From: Chloroflexota bacterium
GTDB lineage: Bacteria; Chloroflexota; Anaerolineae; UBA7937; B3-Chlor
Assembly (NCBI GenBank): GCA_030603665.1
Contig: JAUVXJ010000004.1
Coordinates: 124,001-188,000 of the forward strand
Length of the DNA stretch: 64,000 nt
Direction of reading: 5' to 3'
The notes under the pieces are model-generated. The model searched no databases, was not told where the DNA came from, and was given only the letters and a program-made list of their open reading frames with translations. Shown piece after piece: positions 45,538-56,176 of this stretch. Within the stretch, counting starts at the first letter, position 1; every line of letters begins with the position of its first letter. The translations under genes were made by a program, and so were the position numbers.

Positions 45538-46281
45538 TCAGGCGTTCTGTCTGGACCTGTCACGCAGCACCAGCAGTGCGAATCTCGGCAGGGCCATCAT
45601 CCGGCGCCAGCGCCACGGCTCATGGGCCAGACGGTGCAGCCATTCCAGACCTAGGCGTTGTACCCATCTGGGTGCCCGTTTGGTCTTTCCGGCGATGAAA
45701 TCAAGCGCTCCTCCGACACCCATGCAGACGGGAACAGGTAGACGCACCAGATTGCGGTGGATCCATGCCTCCTGGTGAGGTGCCCCGTAGGCCACCAGGA
45801 GCAGATCCGAGCGTGTGCGCCGGATGCGCTCCACGGCTTGATCGTCCTCTGGCAATGCAGGCGACCCAGCGAAGGTACCGGCGATCTCCAGTCCGGGGAA
45901 ACGGCTTTCTAGTTCCCGAGCTGCTGCCGCAGCCACTCCTTCGGCGGCCCCTAGTAGATACACGCGGTACCCCCTCTCCGCCGACAACTCTGCCAGCCTG
46001 AGCACAATGTCTACTCCAGTCACTCGCTCCCGCAAGGGTGCTCCCAGCATACGCGCCGCCCATACCAATCCCTGACCATCCGGCAAGTTCAGGTGTGCCT
46101 CGTTGAGGATCTTTGCGAAGCGAGGATCCCTCTGGGCGGTCATGATGAATTCGGGATTGACGGTGGTCACCAGATGGGGGCGCCCGTCGGCGATGAACTC
46201 TTCCATGCGGGCGAGCGCTTCGCCGTAGGTCACGTTGTCGACCCTTATCCCCAGGATGCGGACTTGAGCTTTGTGGGCCAT
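45538..46281 (-). CDS. WecG/TagA/CpsF family glycosyltransferase
   Basis: A 247-residue enzyme with the family motifs: ILGIRVDNVTYGEAL at the start, TVNPEFIMTAQ, LPDGQGLVWAARML with the metal or substrate Asp, and AYGAPHQEAWI; GGALDFIAGKTKRAP follows. Members add a sugar such as N-acetylmannosamine(uronate) to a lipid-linked oligosaccharide. Starts at 46281 (MAHKAQV) in preference to a 12-base longer frame. Likely a step in cell surface glycan synthesis with the window's other polysaccharide genes. Confidence 0.88.
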   Translation of the reverse strand: MAHKAQVRILGIRVDNVTYGEALARMEEFIADGRPHLVTTVNPEFIMTAQRDPRFAKILNEAHLNLPDGQGLVWAARMLGAPLRERVTGVDIVLRLAELSAERGYRVYLLGAAEGVAAAAARELESRFPGLEIAGTFAGSPALPEDDQAVERIRRTRSDLLLVAYGAPHQEAWIHRNLVRLPVPVCMGVGGALDFIAGKTKRAPRWVQRLGLEWLHRLAHEPWRWRRMMALPRFALLVLRDRSRQNA

Positions 46282-46438
46282 GATATCACTCAAGACAGCC
46301 GGGCGTGGCGGGACGAGGACAGATGGCCAGACCTGCTGCGCGACCCCGCGAGGCGTCTGCCCATTGTACCGCCAGGCGAAGTGAAGAATGACAGTTGGCC
46401 GGCAGGGTGTGCCGTGCCGCCGGAGATGCCTGCCAGGG

Positions 46439-46882
46439 TCACTTGCCTTCGGGAGCTTGGATCATGGCTACTCGCCGGCTGTGCCGTTGCTCCCCTGAGA
46501 ACTCTGCCTCCAGCCAAGTCTTGACGATGTCCGCTGCCAGGCCGGGACCCACGACCCTCGCGCCCAGGCAGAGGACATTGGCATCGTTGTGTTCTCGACT
46601 CATGCGCGCTGAGTAAGTGTCTTGGCACACGGCGGCGCGAATGCCCTTGACCTTGTTTGCGGTCATCGCCATGCCCTGCCCTGTGCCGCAGACGAGGATC
46701 CCCACATGGTACAGGCCCTCGGCTACCGCAGTTGCCACCTTCCGCGCGTAGTCCGGGTAGTCTACAGCGTCGGCGTTGTGTGGTCCCAAGTCATGGCAGC
46801 TGTAGCCCATCTCCTCCAGGAACAAGGCTAGATCGCCCTTCAAATAGAAACCGCCGTGGTCCGAGGCTATGGCGATACGCAT
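46439..46882 (-). CDS. rpiB: Ribose-5-phosphate isomerase B
   Basis: A 147-residue RpiB: RIAIASDHGGFYLK at the start, VCGTGQGMAMTANKV with the nucleophilic Cys and phosphate-binding Gly residues, and RMSREHNDANVL. It converts ribose-5-phosphate to ribulose-5-phosphate in the pentose phosphate pathway. Start at MRIAIASDHGG follows the family; the longer frame adds two residues. Confidence 0.96.
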   Translation of the reverse strand: MRIAIASDHGGFYLKGDLALFLEEMGYSCHDLGPHNADAVDYPDYARKVATAVAEGLYHVGILVCGTGQGMAMTANKVKGIRAAVCQDTYSARMSREHNDANVLCLGARVVGPGLAADIVKTWLEAEFSGEQRHSRRVAMIQAPEGK

Positions 46883-46925
46883 TGGCACACGTTACTTTCG
46901 ATGGGTGCTTGTTCGTTTGCGATGT

Positions 46926-46954
46926 ATTATACCTCTTTCCGGATGGCGGGTCAA
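46926..46954 (-). promoter_or_regulatory. Promoter of rpiB
   Basis: Minus strand TTGACC (46949-46954), 17 bases, TATAAT (46926-46931). The rpiB start is 44 bases downstream of the -10. The stretch 46955-47121 holds no gene. Confidence 0.82.
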
Positions 46955-47121
46955 TGGCCTGGGAAGGAGGCTGCGTGCACCTGCGGTTGGAGTCTGGGCC
47001 AGATGCAGGGCCGAGAGAGGCCGCCGAGACCAGGAGGGAGGGCGTGAAAGGGGGACCCCGCAGGAGAGCGGTCGCAGCCTAGAATCGCGGTCGGCGCCCC
47101 CACACCAGCATTCGTCGATGG

Positions 47122-47682
47122 TCAGGATGCTGCGCCCCAATCCCAGAGGAACTCCGGTCTCACTCTGCCAAGGCGGTCAAAGCCAACACCCTCCATTTCA
47201 AGGAGAGTCCTCTTCATCTCCAAGCCACCACCGTACCCTCCCAGGCTGCCGTCGCTCCTGACAGTCCTATGGCAGGGAACGATGAGGGGGAATGGGTTCC
47301 GCGCGAGAGCGGTACCCGCGGCTCTGGCCGCTCTCGGGTTCCCCACGTGCGATGCGAGCTGGCTGTACGAGGAGACGTATCCCCTGGGGATGGTTGTTTC
47401 CGCCATCAGAACGGTCCATTGAAAAGGCGAGCACCGGCTGGAGTCGAGCAGATCGACGGCAAACTCCACTAGCTGTCCGTCCAGAAAGCGCTCGATAGCC
47501 AGGCAGAGATGTTCTAATGCCGGAGGTAGGCTTCGCAGCCTGGCGTCTCGAGGTACCTGCGTTCTCTTGCGAGGCAACAGAATCTCGACCACCTTGGCAC
47601 CATGCTCGTTTTCGCGCCAGAGGAGAGTCAACTCGCCAAACCTGGATGGAATGGTGGTACAGTTGATCAATTCCTGAGACAT
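47122..47682 (-). CDS. ogt: Methylated-DNA--protein-cysteine methyltransferase
   Basis: The C-terminal domain has PFQWTVLMAETTIPRGYVSSY, then LIVPCHRTVRSDGSLGGYGGG, with Cys in PCHR as the acceptor for O6-alkyl groups of guanine, and ends LLEMEG. Start at 47682 (MSQELIN) gives 186 residues; a longer frame to 47745 lacks family similarity. Suicide repair enzyme for O6-alkylguanine, acting on DNA. Confidence 0.92.
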   Translation of the reverse strand: MSQELINCTTIPSRFGELTLLWRENEHGAKVVEILLPRKRTQVPRDARLRSLPPALEHLCLAIERFLDGQLVEFAVDLLDSSRCSPFQWTVLMAETTIPRGYVSSYSQLASHVGNPRAARAAGTALARNPFPLIVPCHRTVRSDGSLGGYGGGLEMKRTLLEMEGVGFDRLGRVRPEFLWDWGAAS

Positions 47683-47805
47683 TCCAATTGCCTCTCCTAA
47701 GCGCCGCAAGATCCGCAGGGTGGCGACTGCTGGGTGCTCGCACACGAAGCGCTACTGGGCATCGCCTGGGGGTGTATCCCGGGTCGGGCAGTTGACAACA
47801 CCGAC

Positions 47806-49774
<1,969 letters not shown>

Positions 49775-49946
49775 GGCGACCAGCCTCGTCCCCGTGGGCT
49801 GAACTACAACATATGGGTACTCCAAGGACTAGCTGCGCTACATGTGGTGTATGGTGGCACGGAACTCCCTCTGACTGAAGTGGCGCTTGGCCTCTCCGAG
49901 CGGATATGCCAGTTGGGCGTGTATTCTGAGGTGTCTGTTGACATGG

Positions 49947-49976
49947 TTGACACGGTGGCTCTGTGGATGATATACT
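49947..49976 (+). promoter_or_regulatory. Promoter of the exosortase gene
   Basis: TTGACA (49947-49952), 18 bases, TATACT (49971-49976), 34 bases upstream of the ATG at 50011. An identical TTGACA at 49938-49943 is too far upstream. The rest of 49775-49946 shows nothing else. Confidence 0.7.
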
Positions 49977-50010
49977 ACTCCTGTTTCAACCGGATGGGTG
50001 CAAGACTGAC

Positions 50011-50844
50011 ATGAGCGGTACAAAGCGAGACGTCGTTGGAGGAGTGATTATCCTGGTGTTGGTGACACTCCTCTTCTGGTCAACATTTGTTTGGCTTGTA
50101 TACAACTGGCTGAACAACTCGTACTACTCTCACGGTTTCCTGGTGCCCTTCATCTCGGGGTTCTTCCTGTGGCGGCGGCGGGAGGCCTTCGCGCGAGATG
50201 GCCGGGAGCCCAGCAACCTGGGACTCCTGGTCGTGGGGGCCAGTCTTGTTGGGTTCCTTGTAGCCCAGGTCTGGCAAGCCTATCATGTTTCGGCTGTTGC
50301 CTTCATCGTGCTCCTGGGCGGGCTCGCTTTGTACACTCTGGGTGTGAAGGCCACGCGACGCTTAGCGTTTCCTCTCGCTTTCCTGTTCTTCATGATCCCG
50401 TTGCCGTTCATCAATCGGCTGAGCCCGGCGCTGGAGTCCTTCACGGCGACAATCTCGACCGCGGTGGTCAGCTTCCTTGGAATTCCCGCAGTGAACCAGG
50501 GTTCCCAGATCAGACTGCCAGGGTCCAGTTTCGTCGTGGGTGCAGCTTGCAGCGGTTTGAATTCGGTTGTGGCACTGGCTACTCTGGTGGTGGTATTCGT
50601 GTACATCCTCGAAGGATCATACCGTGCCAAGGCTATCCTGCTGGCGATGGCTGTTCCTATCGCCCTGGTGGCCAATTTGGTGAGGGTATCCGCTCTGCTG
50701 GTCATCGCTCATTTCTTCGGTGCCGAGGTCGGGATGAGATACTTTCACGACTACTCCAGCCCGGTCCTCTTTCTCCTGGCTTTCGTCTTGCTCATACTGG
50801 TTAGCAGGTTGGTGGGGTGCTCAGAGATTCGGCGCGATATCTGA
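50011..50844 (+). CDS. Exosortase (XrtA-like transpeptidase, eight-helix membrane protein)
   Basis: A 277-residue membrane protein with about eight helices and all three catalytic positions of exosortases in place: Cys180 in VGAACSGLNS, Arg225 in ANLVRVSAL and His246 in RYFHDYSSP. MIPLPFINRLSPALES and NQGSQI are family-typical. Exosortases process and anchor surface proteins carrying a C-terminal sorting signal with a transmembrane helix. The EpsI-like gene downstream overlaps by 28 bases, a common pairing. No PEP-CTERM-type target is apparent in the window. Confidence 0.9.
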   Translation: MSGTKRDVVGGVIILVLVTLLFWSTFVWLVYNWLNNSYYSHGFLVPFISGFFLWRRREAFARDGREPSNLGLLVVGASLVGFLVAQVWQAYHVSAVAFIVLLGGLALYTLGVKATRRLAFPLAFLFFMIPLPFINRLSPALESFTATISTAVVSFLGIPAVNQGSQIRLPGSSFVVGAACSGLNSVVALATLVVVFVYILEGSYRAKAILLAMAVPIALVANLVRVSALLVIAHFFGAEVGMRYFHDYSSPVLFLLAFVLLILVSRLVGCSEIRRDI

Positions 50845-51563
50845 TCCTGGTGGCGCTGCTTGTGGTGGCTCTTGGGGCCTGGTTCTTGATCAATCACGGC
50901 CTGGCGGCTTCCCCTGCGCCGATCGGTGCCCAGCCCTTGACGGCGACAGTCGAGGTGGGCGGCGGCGCCACGGAGGTTGTGATAGTCGACGTGGAGGGCT
51001 GGTATCGTCGGACGCCGCATGAGCGCGCGCTGGCCACTGCCATTGATTTCACTCTTCGCGATGATCTCTTCGAGGGCATACCCAGGGAACTTGGTCGCTG
51101 GCGCTCCGGCGATGCTGATTCCGCCATGGGAGCGGCAGTGGACGAATGGTATGACAGCCCCGAAGTCGCTGTAACTCGACAGTACCGGGACGACCTCGGG
51201 AATAGTCTGTTCTTCTCCATCATAGGTAGTAGAGGCGGCAAGAGCTTCCATCTCTTCGAGCACACGGCCCTGACCTGCTATCCCGGCAGCGGCTGGAGGA
51301 TTGTGGATGTCGGGCTGGAGCGTGTAGATATCGGCGATTCCTCGGTAAACGTGCAGCGTGTCATCACTGAGAAGAACCAGCTTAGGCGGGTTGTTCTGTA
51401 CTGGTATCTCTGGACTGACCCAGAACGTATACCTGACAGCGGCATCCTCTCCGTCACCCTTCACGCCAACGTCTCCGAATCGGATGAGATGACGTTGGAG
51501 TCGATGAAGGAGTTCTACCGGCTACTCTTTCCCTCTGTGATGCCCTGGCGCCGTCTAGGGTAG
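50817..51563 (+). CDS. EpsI-like (DUF3485) exosortase-associated protein
   Basis: The 248-residue protein has an N-terminal anchor helix (YLILVALLVVALGAWFLINHG) and an external domain typical of EpsI: EGWYRRTPHERALATAIDF-like region and LTCYPGSGWRIVDV, with ITEKNQLRRVVLYWYLW; some EpsI domains are fused to exosortases. It overlaps the exosortase gene by 28 bases, so both are made together. It probably assists substrate handling at the outer face of the membrane. No other gene follows before the regulator at 51696. Confidence 0.82.
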   Translation: MLRDSARYLILVALLVVALGAWFLINHGLAASPAPIGAQPLTATVEVGGGATEVVIVDVEGWYRRTPHERALATAIDFTLRDDLFEGIPRELGRWRSGDADSAMGAAVDEWYDSPEVAVTRQYRDDLGNSLFFSIIGSRGGKSFHLFEHTALTCYPGSGWRIVDVGLERVDIGDSSVNVQRVITEKNQLRRVVLYWYLWTDPERIPDSGILSVTLHANVSESDEMTLESMKEFYRLLFPSVMPWRRLG

Positions 51564-51695
51564 GTTGGCCGCCGGCCAACGTTGGTAGCGGCCTACGTCG
51601 GCTGCAGGCAAGGTTGAGTACGCCGACTAGCCGCAACTCGGTTGATCAGTCTCGGATGAGGCCACGATGAGTGCGAGACTCAACTCCTCCAAAAC

Positions 51696-54600
51696 ATGGC
51701 GAGGAATGCCATGAATGGGGAGACCTCGATCGTCAAGACCAAAGTCCTCGTTCCTGGAAAACGACGCGACCTGCTCCATCGTTCGCGGCTCGTGGATTTC
51801 ATCCATGAGCATATCGACCGCAAGCTGATCCTCGTCTCTGCCTCCGCGGGGTATGGGAAGACCTCACTGCTGATTGACTTCGCTCACGACGTTGACTTGC
51901 CCGTGTGCTGGTGCTCCCTGGACGAGTGGGATCAAGATGTGAGGATCTTCCTTGAGTACTTGGTGGCGTCGATCGCGGAGCGGTTCCCCGGCTTCGGCGA
52001 GAGGACTCAGGCGGCTCTGCGTGCAGGGCTGCGTGCCGACGGGCCCACGTCTGTCGCCGGCTCTCTGGTCAACGAGATCTACGAGTTCATTCCAGACTAT
52101 TTTGCTCTGGTTGTCGACGACTTTCATTTGGTGGCTGATTCAAAAGAAGTGACGAATCTCGTCAGCTTCCTGCTCAGACGATTGCCGGAGAACTGTCACA
52201 TGATACTGATGAGCAGGACCACCAGTCTAGGGCTTCCCATTGTGGAGCTCACGGCTCGTCAGGAGATGGTAGGACTTGGGAGCTCGGAACTCAGGTTCAC
52301 CGCAGCAGAGATCCAGGAGTTGCTGCAGCAGAGCTACGACATCAATCTGCCCTTGGAACAGGCCGACGCGCTTGCTGAGGAGTCAGAGGGGTGGATCACG
52401 GCGATCTTGCTCATGACCCACTCTTGGAAGGGCTTGCTGCGCACCATTGCGCTCGCCCGGGGGAACAACGACCAGATATTTGACTACCTGGCGAAGGAGG
52501 TGCTGAACCAGCAACCTGGTGACGTGCAGGACTTTCTCAAGTGCTCCTCGGTCCTTCAGCGTATGAACCCCTCTCTGTGCGACGAGTTGATGGGCACGAA
52601 CAACGCGCGTGAGATGCTGGACCTGTTGGAGGACAAGAACCTGTTTATCTCCAGGCTGGTTGGGGACGGAGAGGACTGGTACCGGTATCATCAGCTCTTC
52701 CAGGAGTTTCTGAAGACCAAGCTGCGGGAAGACGGGGATCGCAGCGCGGCCCTTCATCTCAAGGCCGGTCACTCATTCGAGGCTCAGGAGAGCTGGGATG
52801 AAGCGATTCGGCACTACCTCGATGCTGAGGCCTACGATCGCGCACGGCGCTTGGTGGACGCTGTGTCCAGTTGGGCCTTCAGCTCGGGTAGGTGGAGCAG
52901 CTTGCTCTTCTGGATCGATTCCATGATCGAGAGCGGCAATGGGTCTCCCTGGATGCAGTACTGGCGCTCCAAGGTGCTTACGGACTCTGGACGACTGGAT
53001 GATGCCGTGCGGGCTCTGAGATGGGCCAAAGATGGATTCTCTGAAAGAGGAGAGACTCTGTGGACAGTGAGGGCGCTCCTCCAGGAGAGCATCATCCATC
53101 GCTTGCGCTCGGAGTACGCAGAAGCCATCGGCAAGACTGAGCAGGCGTTGTCCCTGATGGGCGAAGACGAGGACGTGGGTCTGATAGCCATGGCTCACAG
53201 CATTGTCGGTATCTGTTACGGGCTACAGGGTGAGTTGGAGCTGGGGCTGGCCCGGCTCCAGGAGGCACTTACCCTCTTCGAGAGCCTGGGTGAGGATCAT
53301 CTATACGATGTGGCCAACACTTTGCATGCCATCGGCGCCATCAACTACTCGGTGGATATTGAGCAATACCTGCACTACAGTCGCAAGGCTCTGGCGGTAT
53401 GGCGCCAGTTGGGTGCCACAGGTCCCATGGCGATGACGCTGAATAACATCGGTGCGGCCGAGTATCGGCAGGGGCGGTTCGACGCGGCCCTGATGACACT
53501 GGAGGAGGCGCTGTCGGAAAGCCACGCCATGGGACTGATCCGTCCCCAGGCCTATGCCCAGGCAACCCTGGGCGACGTTCACCGAGCCAGGGGGGAACGC
53601 GGCCTGGCGCGGCAAGCATACCAGGAGGCCCTGGACCTCGCACAGGAAGCCGACGAGGGCTATCTGATCGGCTATCTGTGGGACGCTTTGGGGAATCTGG
53701 AGCGACTTCTGGGGAACTTCGAGAGTGCTGAGCAGTTCATGGACCAAGCCATCGGGAAGGCATATGAGCATGGTTCTGACCATGAGGTGGCAGTGTCTCA
53801 GATCTCTCGGGGGATCCTACTCTTTGCTGAAGGAAAGGACCAGGAGGCGCTCCGTATGCTTGAGCAGGCGGTATCCAGCTTGCGGGGCGGCAGCGCCCGG
53901 CAGGAGTTGGCGAAGTCGCACTTCCACTTGGCCTGCGTGCACTTCCATCGGCAGGCGGTGGAGGAGGCGCTGCTCAATCTAGAGATGGCTCTTGACACCC
54001 TTGCGCAGTCTGGGTTCGATCCGCTACTGGTCGACGAAGGGACAGGTAGCCGTCCCCTGCTGGAGTATGCACTGGGAGAAACCACCATGCGTGGGCACCG
54101 TGCCTTGCTGCGGCGACTCCTGGCCCGCACTGAGCCAGCGGGCGACTACGCCTCCACGGTCCCTTCTGAGCCTACGGCTGAGCGCCTGGAGTTCCTCTCT
54201 CTTGGCACGTCGACCGTCCGTCGAGACGGTCAACTGGTGGAGGCACAGGATCTCCGCCTGCGTGCCAAGGAAATGCTCTTCTTCCTTCTTGCCAATCCGG
54301 TCGTGACCAAGGACCAGATAGTGGCTGCCCTGTGGCCTGACCTCTCGCTCGCCAAGGCACACAGCACCTTTCACTTCTACTTGTACCAGGTCAGGCGTCT
54401 GCTGGGAGGGACCGCTGCCGTCTCCTACGAAGGAGGCGCCTACCGGTTGGAGTCAAGACATTATCAATACGACGTCGATGAATTCCACCGGAATCTGGCT
54501 AAGGCTTGCAGGGCCGCGAGCGCACAGCGGGAGACGTATTTGCTCGAGGCGATCTCGCTGTATAGAGGGGACTATCTGGAGGATATCTACTCGGAATGGA

Positions 54601-54905
54601 CGGAGGAGATGAGGGTTTCGCTCCAGCGCGAATACCACCAGGCCTTGGAGGACCTGGCACGGTACCGCCGGGAGCAGGGTAGGTTGGAAGATGCCGTTGA
54701 GTCCTGCCAAAAACTTCTGGACAAGGATCCCCTTCGCGAGGATATCCACCGCCTGCTCATCGGTATCATGCTCGAGACGGGTGATCCGGCGGGGGCGATG
54801 AGGCAGTTCAAGAGACTGCGAGAGATCCTCAAGGATGAACTTGGAGCTGAGCCCTCTGATGAGACATTGGACCTCCTCCGAGGATTGCTGGGCGATGATG
54901 AGTAG
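51696..54905 (+). CDS. MalT-like STAND ATPase regulator with TPR array and C-terminal BTAD/SARP-like domain
   Basis: A 1069-residue signalling protein: P-loop NTPase of the STAND class (SASAGYGKTSLL, Lys55; ALVVDDFHLV as Walker B), MalT-type winged region, a long TPR region (about 420-800: LGEDHLYDVANTLHAIGAI, ATLGDVHRARGERGLARQAYQEALDLAQEA), a winged-helix DNA-binding domain (LRLRAKEMLFFLLANPVVTKDQIVAALWPDLS, about 850-900), and a C-terminal BTAD domain of TPR-like helices. Such proteins activate transcription after ligand binding releases autoinhibition. It lies directly upstream of the peptide cluster; target promoter candidate at 54932. Confidence 0.9.
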   Translation: MARNAMNGETSIVKTKVLVPGKRRDLLHRSRLVDFIHEHIDRKLILVSASAGYGKTSLLIDFAHDVDLPVCWCSLDEWDQDVRIFLEYLVASIAERFPGFGERTQAALRAGLRADGPTSVAGSLVNEIYEFIPDYFALVVDDFHLVADSKEVTNLVSFLLRRLPENCHMILMSRTTSLGLPIVELTARQEMVGLGSSELRFTAAEIQELLQQSYDINLPLEQADALAEESEGWITAILLMTHSWKGLLRTIALARGNNDQIFDYLAKEVLNQQPGDVQDFLKCSSVLQRMNPSLCDELMGTNNAREMLDLLEDKNLFISRLVGDGEDWYRYHQLFQEFLKTKLREDGDRSAALHLKAGHSFEAQESWDEAIRHYLDAEAYDRARRLVDAVSSWAFSSGRWSSLLFWIDSMIESGNGSPWMQYWRSKVLTDSGRLDDAVRALRWAKDGFSERGETLWTVRALLQESIIHRLRSEYAEAIGKTEQALSLMGEDEDVGLIAMAHSIVGICYGLQGELELGLARLQEALTLFESLGEDHLYDVANTLHAIGAINYSVDIEQYLHYSRKALAVWRQLGATGPMAMTLNNIGAAEYRQGRFDAALMTLEEALSESHAMGLIRPQAYAQATLGDVHRARGERGLARQAYQEALDLAQEADEGYLIGYLWDALGNLERLLGNFESAEQFMDQAIGKAYEHGSDHEVAVSQISRGILLFAEGKDQEALRMLEQAVSSLRGGSARQELAKSHFHLACVHFHRQAVEEALLNLEMALDTLAQSGFDPLLVDEGTGSRPLLEYALGETTMRGHRALLRRLLARTEPAGDYASTVPSEPTAERLEFLSLGTSTVRRDGQLVEAQDLRLRAKEMLFFLLANPVVTKDQIVAALWPDLSLAKAHSTFHFYLYQVRRLLGGTAAVSYEGGAYRLESRHYQYDVDEFHRNLAKACRAASAQRETYLLEAISLYRGDYLEDIYSEWTEEMRVSLQREYHQALEDLARYRREQGRLEDAVESCQKLLDKDPLREDIHRLLIGIMLETGDPAGAMRQFKRLREILKDELGAEPSDETLDLLRGLLGDDE

Positions 54906-54931
54906 ACCCTGAACCCGGCTCTCCAGCTATA

Positions 54932-54958
54932 GTTTAGCTAAACCCTCCCTGGTATAAT
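54932..54958 (+). promoter_or_regulatory. Palindrome-bearing promoter of the peptide/DUF5317/Os1348 cluster
   Basis: GTTTAGCTAAAC (54932-54943) is a perfect 12-base palindrome placed where a -35 box would be, nine bases before TATAAT (54953-54958), which has TGG in front. There is no good -35 hexamer, as expected of an activator-dependent promoter. Separately, AAACCCTCCC (54940-54949) is inversely repeated as GGGAGGGTTT at 54977-54986, which is also the ribosome site of the 54993 gene. Confidence 0.6.
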
Positions 54959-54992
54959 GCATGCCAAAGAAAGAAGGGGAGGGTTTTGTAAT

Positions 54993-55118
54993 ATGAAGCG
55001 GCTAGCACTGTATCTCAACGCTCGGAACGTGAGGATCGCGTGGATCATCGTTACCCTTGTCGCGCTTGCCGCGGCAGCCGGAGCTCCTCCGGGATACGGC
55101 GGAAGTGGCGGCGGCTAG
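54993..55118 (+). CDS. 41-residue peptide with a membrane-like helix and glycine-rich tail
   Basis: A short frame with ATG at 54993 and TAG at 55116-55118, with GGGGAGGG nine bases ahead. The product has a basic N-terminus (MKRLALYLNARNVR), a hydrophobic segment (IAWIIVTLVALAAAA) and a Gly-rich end (APPGYGGSGGG). There is no cysteine, PEP or LPxTG element. The gene sits between a regulator and DUF5317, 15 bases before the latter. The layout could fit a signalling or modified peptide exported through the membrane, or a small regulatory membrane protein. No family recognised. Confidence 0.6.
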   Translation: MKRLALYLNARNVRIAWIIVTLVALAAAAGAPPGYGGSGGG

Positions 55119-55133
55119 GAACGGGCTTGAGCA

Positions 55134-55715
55134 ATGATCCTGATAGCCCTGTGCCTGGCCTTTCTGCTCGGGCTCGTGGTGGTGGGAGGCCGGGTCAGCA
55201 ATCTCGACCGGATCGAAGTCAGGTGGGGTTGGCTGGCCCCTCTCGCTTTCCTCATGCAGGCGTACCTCATCTTCTTCCCCGCGGAGAGGGCAGGTGACCT
55301 GCTGGGTGCGAGGTCTCTGCTTCTCACTCTGTCGCACGTTCTTCTCTTCGTGCTGGTTTGGCAGAACCGCCACATCACTGGGGTCAAGCTTATCGGTCTA
55401 GGGCTATTGCTCAACTTCCTGGTGATGGTCGTGAATGGAGGTTTCATGCCCATCACGCCGCACACTCTGGCTCAGATAGGGTATGATGGCAACGCACCCC
55501 AACTGGAGACGGGCTACATCGTGGGGCGCACGAAGAACGTGGTCATGGTGCCAGGAGATGCCAGTCTGTGGTTCCTCTCGGACATCATGGTCATACCCAG
55601 GCCCTTTCCGATCCCCACTGCTCTCAGCGTGGGTGATCTGCTCATAGCGCTGGGCGTGTTTGTCTTCCTGCGGAAGGCCATGTTCTTGCCCAAGGCTCGT
55701 GCCAGTTTGGTGTAG
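55134..55715 (+). CDS. DUF5317 membrane protein
   Basis: A 193-residue integral membrane protein with about five helices (LIALCLAFLLGLVVVGGRV, WGWLAPLAFLMQAYLIFF, LLLTLSHVLLFVLVW, IGLGLLLNFLVMVVNGG, VGDLLIALGVFVFL) and a central polar region ending in GRTKNVVMVPGDASLWFLSDI. It belongs to DUF5317, a family without known function. It begins 15 bases after the peptide gene and ends 15 bases before the Os1348-like gene, so the three are clearly one operon. Confidence 0.85.
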   Translation: MILIALCLAFLLGLVVVGGRVSNLDRIEVRWGWLAPLAFLMQAYLIFFPAERAGDLLGARSLLLTLSHVLLFVLVWQNRHITGVKLIGLGLLLNFLVMVVNGGFMPITPHTLAQIGYDGNAPQLETGYIVGRTKNVVMVPGDASLWFLSDIMVIPRPFPIPTALSVGDLLIALGVFVFLRKAMFLPKARASLV

Positions 55716-55730
55716 ACTGGAGGAAAACGG

Positions 55731-56009
55731 ATGTCAGAACAAACGTTGAACAACATCATGTGTATGGCTCTGGTAGACGGCAAGTTCCGTGACAGCCTTC
55801 TCACCAACCCCGCAAACGTGGTGGGCGATTTCGATCTGGATGTTGAGGAGCAGGACGTCCTCAAGGCTATCAAGGCCGATTCGGTCACGGAGTACGCGCG
55901 CAAACTGCACACGTGGATGTTGCAGCGAACAGGCAGTAATGGCAACGGCCATCGCAAGGCCTACGGGCCCAGGCAGCCCGTGCATAGGCTGCACTTGAGG
56001 CCCTCCTAG
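55731..56009 (+). CDS. Os1348-family NHLP-clan (nitrile hydratase alpha/Nif11 leader-like) protein
   Basis: The 92-residue product starts MSEQTLNNIMCMALVDGKFRD and continues LLTNPANVVGDFDLDVEEQDVLKAI, matching the pattern of Os1348/NHLP clan proteins, in which a helical domain acts as a leader for RiPP precursor peptides. The C-terminal part (after about 65) is Gly, Asn, His and Arg-rich with no cysteine, threonine cluster or double-glycine cleavage site. It could be a leader-like carrier that no longer carries a core peptide, or a binding protein. GGAGG nine bases upstream of the ATG. Confidence 0.7.
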   Translation: MSEQTLNNIMCMALVDGKFRDSLLTNPANVVGDFDLDVEEQDVLKAIKADSVTEYARKLHTWMLQRTGSNGNGHRKAYGPRQPVHRLHLRPS

Positions 56010-56176
56010 GGAACCACGGCAGGTTCGGGCACAACGCTGCTTCAGGGCCGACCTGATCGAGAGGCAGCGGTGATGAGTACTTCATGCTCCCTTCCGTCGC
56101 TGCGCGGCGACGGATCGAGTGCCTGTCGGCGCCCCTTAGCGTGCTGGCAGATGTCGATGCTGGAGAAAATAGCTGT

